Source: Portunus trituberculatus
Taxonomy: Eukaryota > Arthropoda > Malacostraca > Decapoda > Portunidae
Reading direction: 5' to 3'
Assembly: GCF_017591435.1 (NCBI RefSeq)
Contig: NC_059268.1
Location: forward strand, 3,243,922 to 3,307,921
Length of the DNA stretch: 64,000 bases
In this document: piece after piece, positions 59,865-64,000 of the stretch
How the letters are laid out: the number at the start of each line of letters is the position of its first letter
Numbering within the stretch: position 1 is the stretch's first letter
The notes under the pieces: model-generated
The model's database searches: none
Told to the model about the DNA's origin: nothing
What the model saw: the letters and a program-made list of their open reading frames with translations, nothing else
Position numbers and translations under genes: made by a program

Positions 59865-60959
59865 GAACTTACTGTGAAGAGCATTGCCTGGAGTGGGGAG
59901 AAAAGTAAAACCTTGTCTCCTGGTTTGAAACTTCTCATGACAGATTTGGGAAGAGAATTCTGTTGCATTTTAGTTTGAGATTTGAGAAAGTTTGATTTAG
60001 CAAAAGATCTGACTTCACTGATTTTATTCTTAAGGTTACTGATGTAGTCAGACACACTGGGGCTTGAAGGAGTATTTTGAGTAAACCATTGATCCTTTAA
60101 TATTTTGAAAGGCCCCCTGATCTGTCTACCATAGAGTAATTCAAAAGGGGAGTAACCTAAAGAATCTTGAGGAGATTCTCTTAAAGCTAAGAGAAGGAAA
60201 GAGATACTTTCATCCCAGTCTCCTTGATGCTCCAAGCAATACTTCTTCATCATGGATTTTAATGTTTGGTGAAACCGCTCCAAACAGCCTTGGGATTGGG
60301 GGTGGTAAGCCGAGGAGGTAACATGGTCGATGTTTAGCTCATTCACTATCTGTTGGAAAAAATGGCTAGTGAAATTGCTACCCTTGTCAGACTGAATTTG
60401 TTTTGGAATTCTTACCGAGGTGAAAAATGTATTAGTTGTTTTACAATGGTCTTTGATGTGATGTTCTTAAGAGGGAATGCTTCAGGGTACCTGGTAGTGG
60501 GATCCATGAGGGTTAACAAATACTGATTCCCTCGTTTGGTTTTGGGTAAGGGCCCTACGCAGTCTAGAATGATCTTTTCGAAGGGCTCCGTCTGAACTGG
60601 AATAGGCGTCAGAGGAGCTGGCACAAGGCGTTCGTTAGGCCTACCCACAATTTGACATATGTGACATGTTTTACATATTGTGACACATCCTTTTCATTCC
60701 CGGCCAAAAAAAAATGTTGAAAAGCCTTCTTGTAGGTTTTTTGGATGCCTAGATGACCTGACAATCCATCATGAGCTAGTTCTATAATGGCTGGTCTTAC
60801 AGACAAGGGGATGACAACTTGATGTGTTTCTGACCAGGTGTCTAGTTGTTTCAGTTCAGGAGGTCTGTAGGCACGCATGAGGACTCCTTCCTGATAATAA
60901 AAACAAGGCAATTTAGACATATCTTTTGTCTCACTGGCAATATGTCTGATCTTAGCCAA
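59834..60959 (-). pseudogene. Integrase of the Gmr1-like element
   Basis: HHCC module: ELAHDGLSGHLGIQKTYKKA, with the C-x2-C in a shifted frame near 60660. First Asp: ILDCVGPLPKTKRGNQYLL. The second Asp lies in the gap between frames (60347-60411). Glu: HPQSQGCLERFHQTLK. The C-terminus continues into a GPY-like module in the next frame, GPYVVAQKLSPLNYVVR (59864 down). At least three frame changes. It joins cDNA to host DNA when intact. Confidence 0.88.
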
Positions 60960-61348
60960 AGTGAGATCCTGTTCCTGAGCATAAACAAATTCTCCTTTGA
61001 AATGATGTTATTGTACAAGTTGTCAGTAGAGGCAATCATTGGTGGAGGAAGTGATGAAAGGGCAGGGGACTTGGACTGAGATCTGGTGACTGCACACACT
61101 GGGAAGAAGTGAGGGGATGTTTCGTCCAGGGTCTTAGTGGGACTTTCTGTTAAGGGAGAATCAAGAACAATTAAGTTTGGAACAGCCAAGTTACCCGCAA
61201 GATCATTACCCAGTACGAGATGTACCCCCGGTACTGGCAGTTCACCAGGTTTAATGGCTACCTCAACTTCTCCTGAAATGAAAGGGCACTGTAAGCTAAT
61301 TTTAGCCAAGGGATAGGAGAGCTGTGATTCGAGACCTGTAAGGATCAC
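60851..61348 (-). pseudogene. Protease C-terminal part and linker to integrase
   Basis: Contains PGVHLVLGNDLAGNLAVPNL, the second half of a retropepsin fold with the GNDLAG turn, then a linker with VCAVTRSQSK. It overlaps the gag-protease frame by four bases at 61345-61348, implying a frameshift by mutation or programmed recoding. Confidence 0.7.
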
Positions 61349-62780
61349 CTTCTCCCAGTGAAAGCCTGTTTGATGTTAGGGATGACATCTTCCATTAAGA
61401 TGGATTGGGCAGCACCTGTATCACGCAGAACCTTGACATTTATTGCCTTGTCTTTACCATCAGTCAGGGACATTTTACCTTGATACATGTACGAGTCACA
61501 AAGTTCTAGAGGAGAGTTGACTGGTTTAGCTAGGGTCACTGGTTTCTTGTTCTCAAATGTGTTAGGTTTAGGGGCCACAAAAGAAAGTTGACGTTGAGAG
61601 GCCTTGCAATTTGGGTGTCTACATTTTTGGATCGTGTGTCCTGGTTTCTTACAGTATGTACACCAGGAGGAATTATATGCATTTGGCGAGAATCCGGTCG
61701 GCTTACCACCCGCGCCCCCAAAACCTTCCCCAAAGGAGGACCTAACATTAGATAGTGAACCACGACCTCTACTACCCAGGGATCCCATCAACAAAGCAAA
61801 CGCATCAGCCACTTTAGCGGCAGACATAAGATCACTCTCTCCCCGTTCTTCCACATGCCTCAGAATATTAAAGGGTAACTTGTTCTTCCATTCTTCCAGG
61901 ACCATTAGATTGAGCAACTCCGAAAATGTGGTAATGTTAAGGGCGGCTAAACATTTCTTAAATTGTCTTAGTTTCTCACTAGCAAATTCAACATAGGTGT
62001 GAGAGTCTGGTTTTACATACTTTCGAAACTGTTGTCTGTATCCATCAGAAGTGATAGAGTAGGCTTCTAGAATGTTACCTTTGATCTCTTCATATTCTAC
62101 CTCATCACTAAGGCCGTTGTATACCCTATAAGCTTTTCCTACTAGCTTAGGGACAAGGAGAGACACCCACTGATCCTTGGGCCATTTATTCCTATTAGCA
62201 ATGCTCTCGAAAGCGCGAAATGACCCGTCAACATCAGATTCATCAAAAGGGGGACTAGCAGAGCAGCTGTAGCGGGATTAAAGCTTGTTAACTTTTTCTT
62301 TATATCTATTTCTTCCCCTCTAAACTTAGCGTCATTTCGTAGGGCTAACTCCTGAATTTCTAACTCTTTCTCCTGCCTTTCAAGTTGTAACTGAAATTCT
62401 CTCTCCTTGTCTTTATCTTCTTTTTCTGCCTGTAGTTGCATTTGTTTTTCCTGCAGCCGGTATTCTAGTCTAAGCTTCTCAATTTCCCACTGACTTATCC
62501 TACTCTTATCCTGTTCTTCCTGGGGACTGTGTATTATAGTCCTCGTAGAAGCTGACATGGGAGTTAACTCTTCTATGGCATTTCCTAACAACTGACCTTC
62601 TTGCACTAGATGTTCAACAACTACATTCTTAATGACCTCTTTAGTCATCTGAGACGTGATGGGAACATCAAAATGTTTAGCGATGGTCTTCCATTGGTCC
62701 TTTTTGATATTAGCACCTTTAAGTTGTTCCAGAGAAGGGTTGGCACAAAAATCTTCAACGTTAAACTGAGCGGAAGCCAT
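61345..62780 (-). pseudogene. Gmr1-like gag (SCAN-like capsid) and protease start
   Basis: N-terminal frame (62142-62780): MASAQFNVEDFCANPSLEQL, then a long charged coiled coil (EKEDKDKEREFQLQLERQEK). Second frame (61345-62166): a SCAN-like capsid segment, YRQQFRKYVKPDSHTYVEFA and LVLEEWKNKLPFN-like residues. Then a zinc knuckle CTYCKKPGHTIQKC and the start of an aspartic protease with VLRDTGAAQSIL. Capsid assembles the particle; the knuckle binds RNA. The SCAN domain of vertebrate zinc-finger proteins is thought to derive from such gag proteins. Confidence 0.85.

Positions 62781-64000
<1,220 letters not shown>

Overview
Animal nuclear DNA, most likely from a decapod crustacean (inferred). 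The window has very long (TA)n, (GT)n, (GA)n and (CTC)n microsatellites, tRNA-derived SINEs, many LINEs, Gypsy LTR elements, piggyBac and hAT DNA transposons, spliced exons and two scaffold gaps of exactly 500 N. It holds no operons, bacterial genes or CRISPR arrays. It is a gene-poor repeat nest: nearly every protein-coding stretch belongs to a mobile element, and most are frame-broken. Layout: 1-3000, a minus-strand LINE. 3010-5440, the integrase end of a Gypsy element with a probable LTR. 5690-7021, LINE remnants and three tRNA-Val-like SINEs embedded in (GT)n. 7030-9895, tandem repeats, including a roughly 110-bp satellite related to piggyBac-like MITEs and split by a LINE with a (TAA)n tail. 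11569-13889, a LINE bounded on both sides by (CA)n. 15261-15686, a hAT MITE with a perfect 8-bp target duplication, just upstream of a THAP-domain exon. 16381-20912, pieces of three LINEs, two of which keep only their 5' half. 21389-24456, a piggyBac element with TTAA duplications, inserted in a minisatellite. 24730-31734, a tandemly duplicated unit of about 3.4 kb with a piggyBac-like exon, a K/R-rich exon and a short terminal exon; a third partial copy lies at 45104-46027. 31735-45099, a nested block that includes a nearly full-length 6.3-kb LINE with ORF1, endonuclease, RT and RNase H (32456-38789), a microsatellite-bounded LINE (39898-42846) and a second piggyBac transposase (43557-45001). 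47641-49795, a multi-domain gene with a FEN/XPG-like PIN nuclease and a C-terminal CXC cysteine tail. 50170-52800, a satellite with a period of about 350 bp. 57499-63238, a minus-strand Gypsy element with gag-protease-integrase-RT-RNase H order and a SCAN-like gag, the arrangement of Gmr1-type elements. Most notable: the PIN/CXC gene, which resembles no transposase class I can name and may be a mobile or domesticated nuclease family; the Gmr1-like element; and a LINE family plus SINEs that repeatedly sit between (GT/CA)n tracts and share a 3' tail. Several frameshifts are single-base changes in or near homopolymers, so some apparent pseudogenes may be assembly errors.
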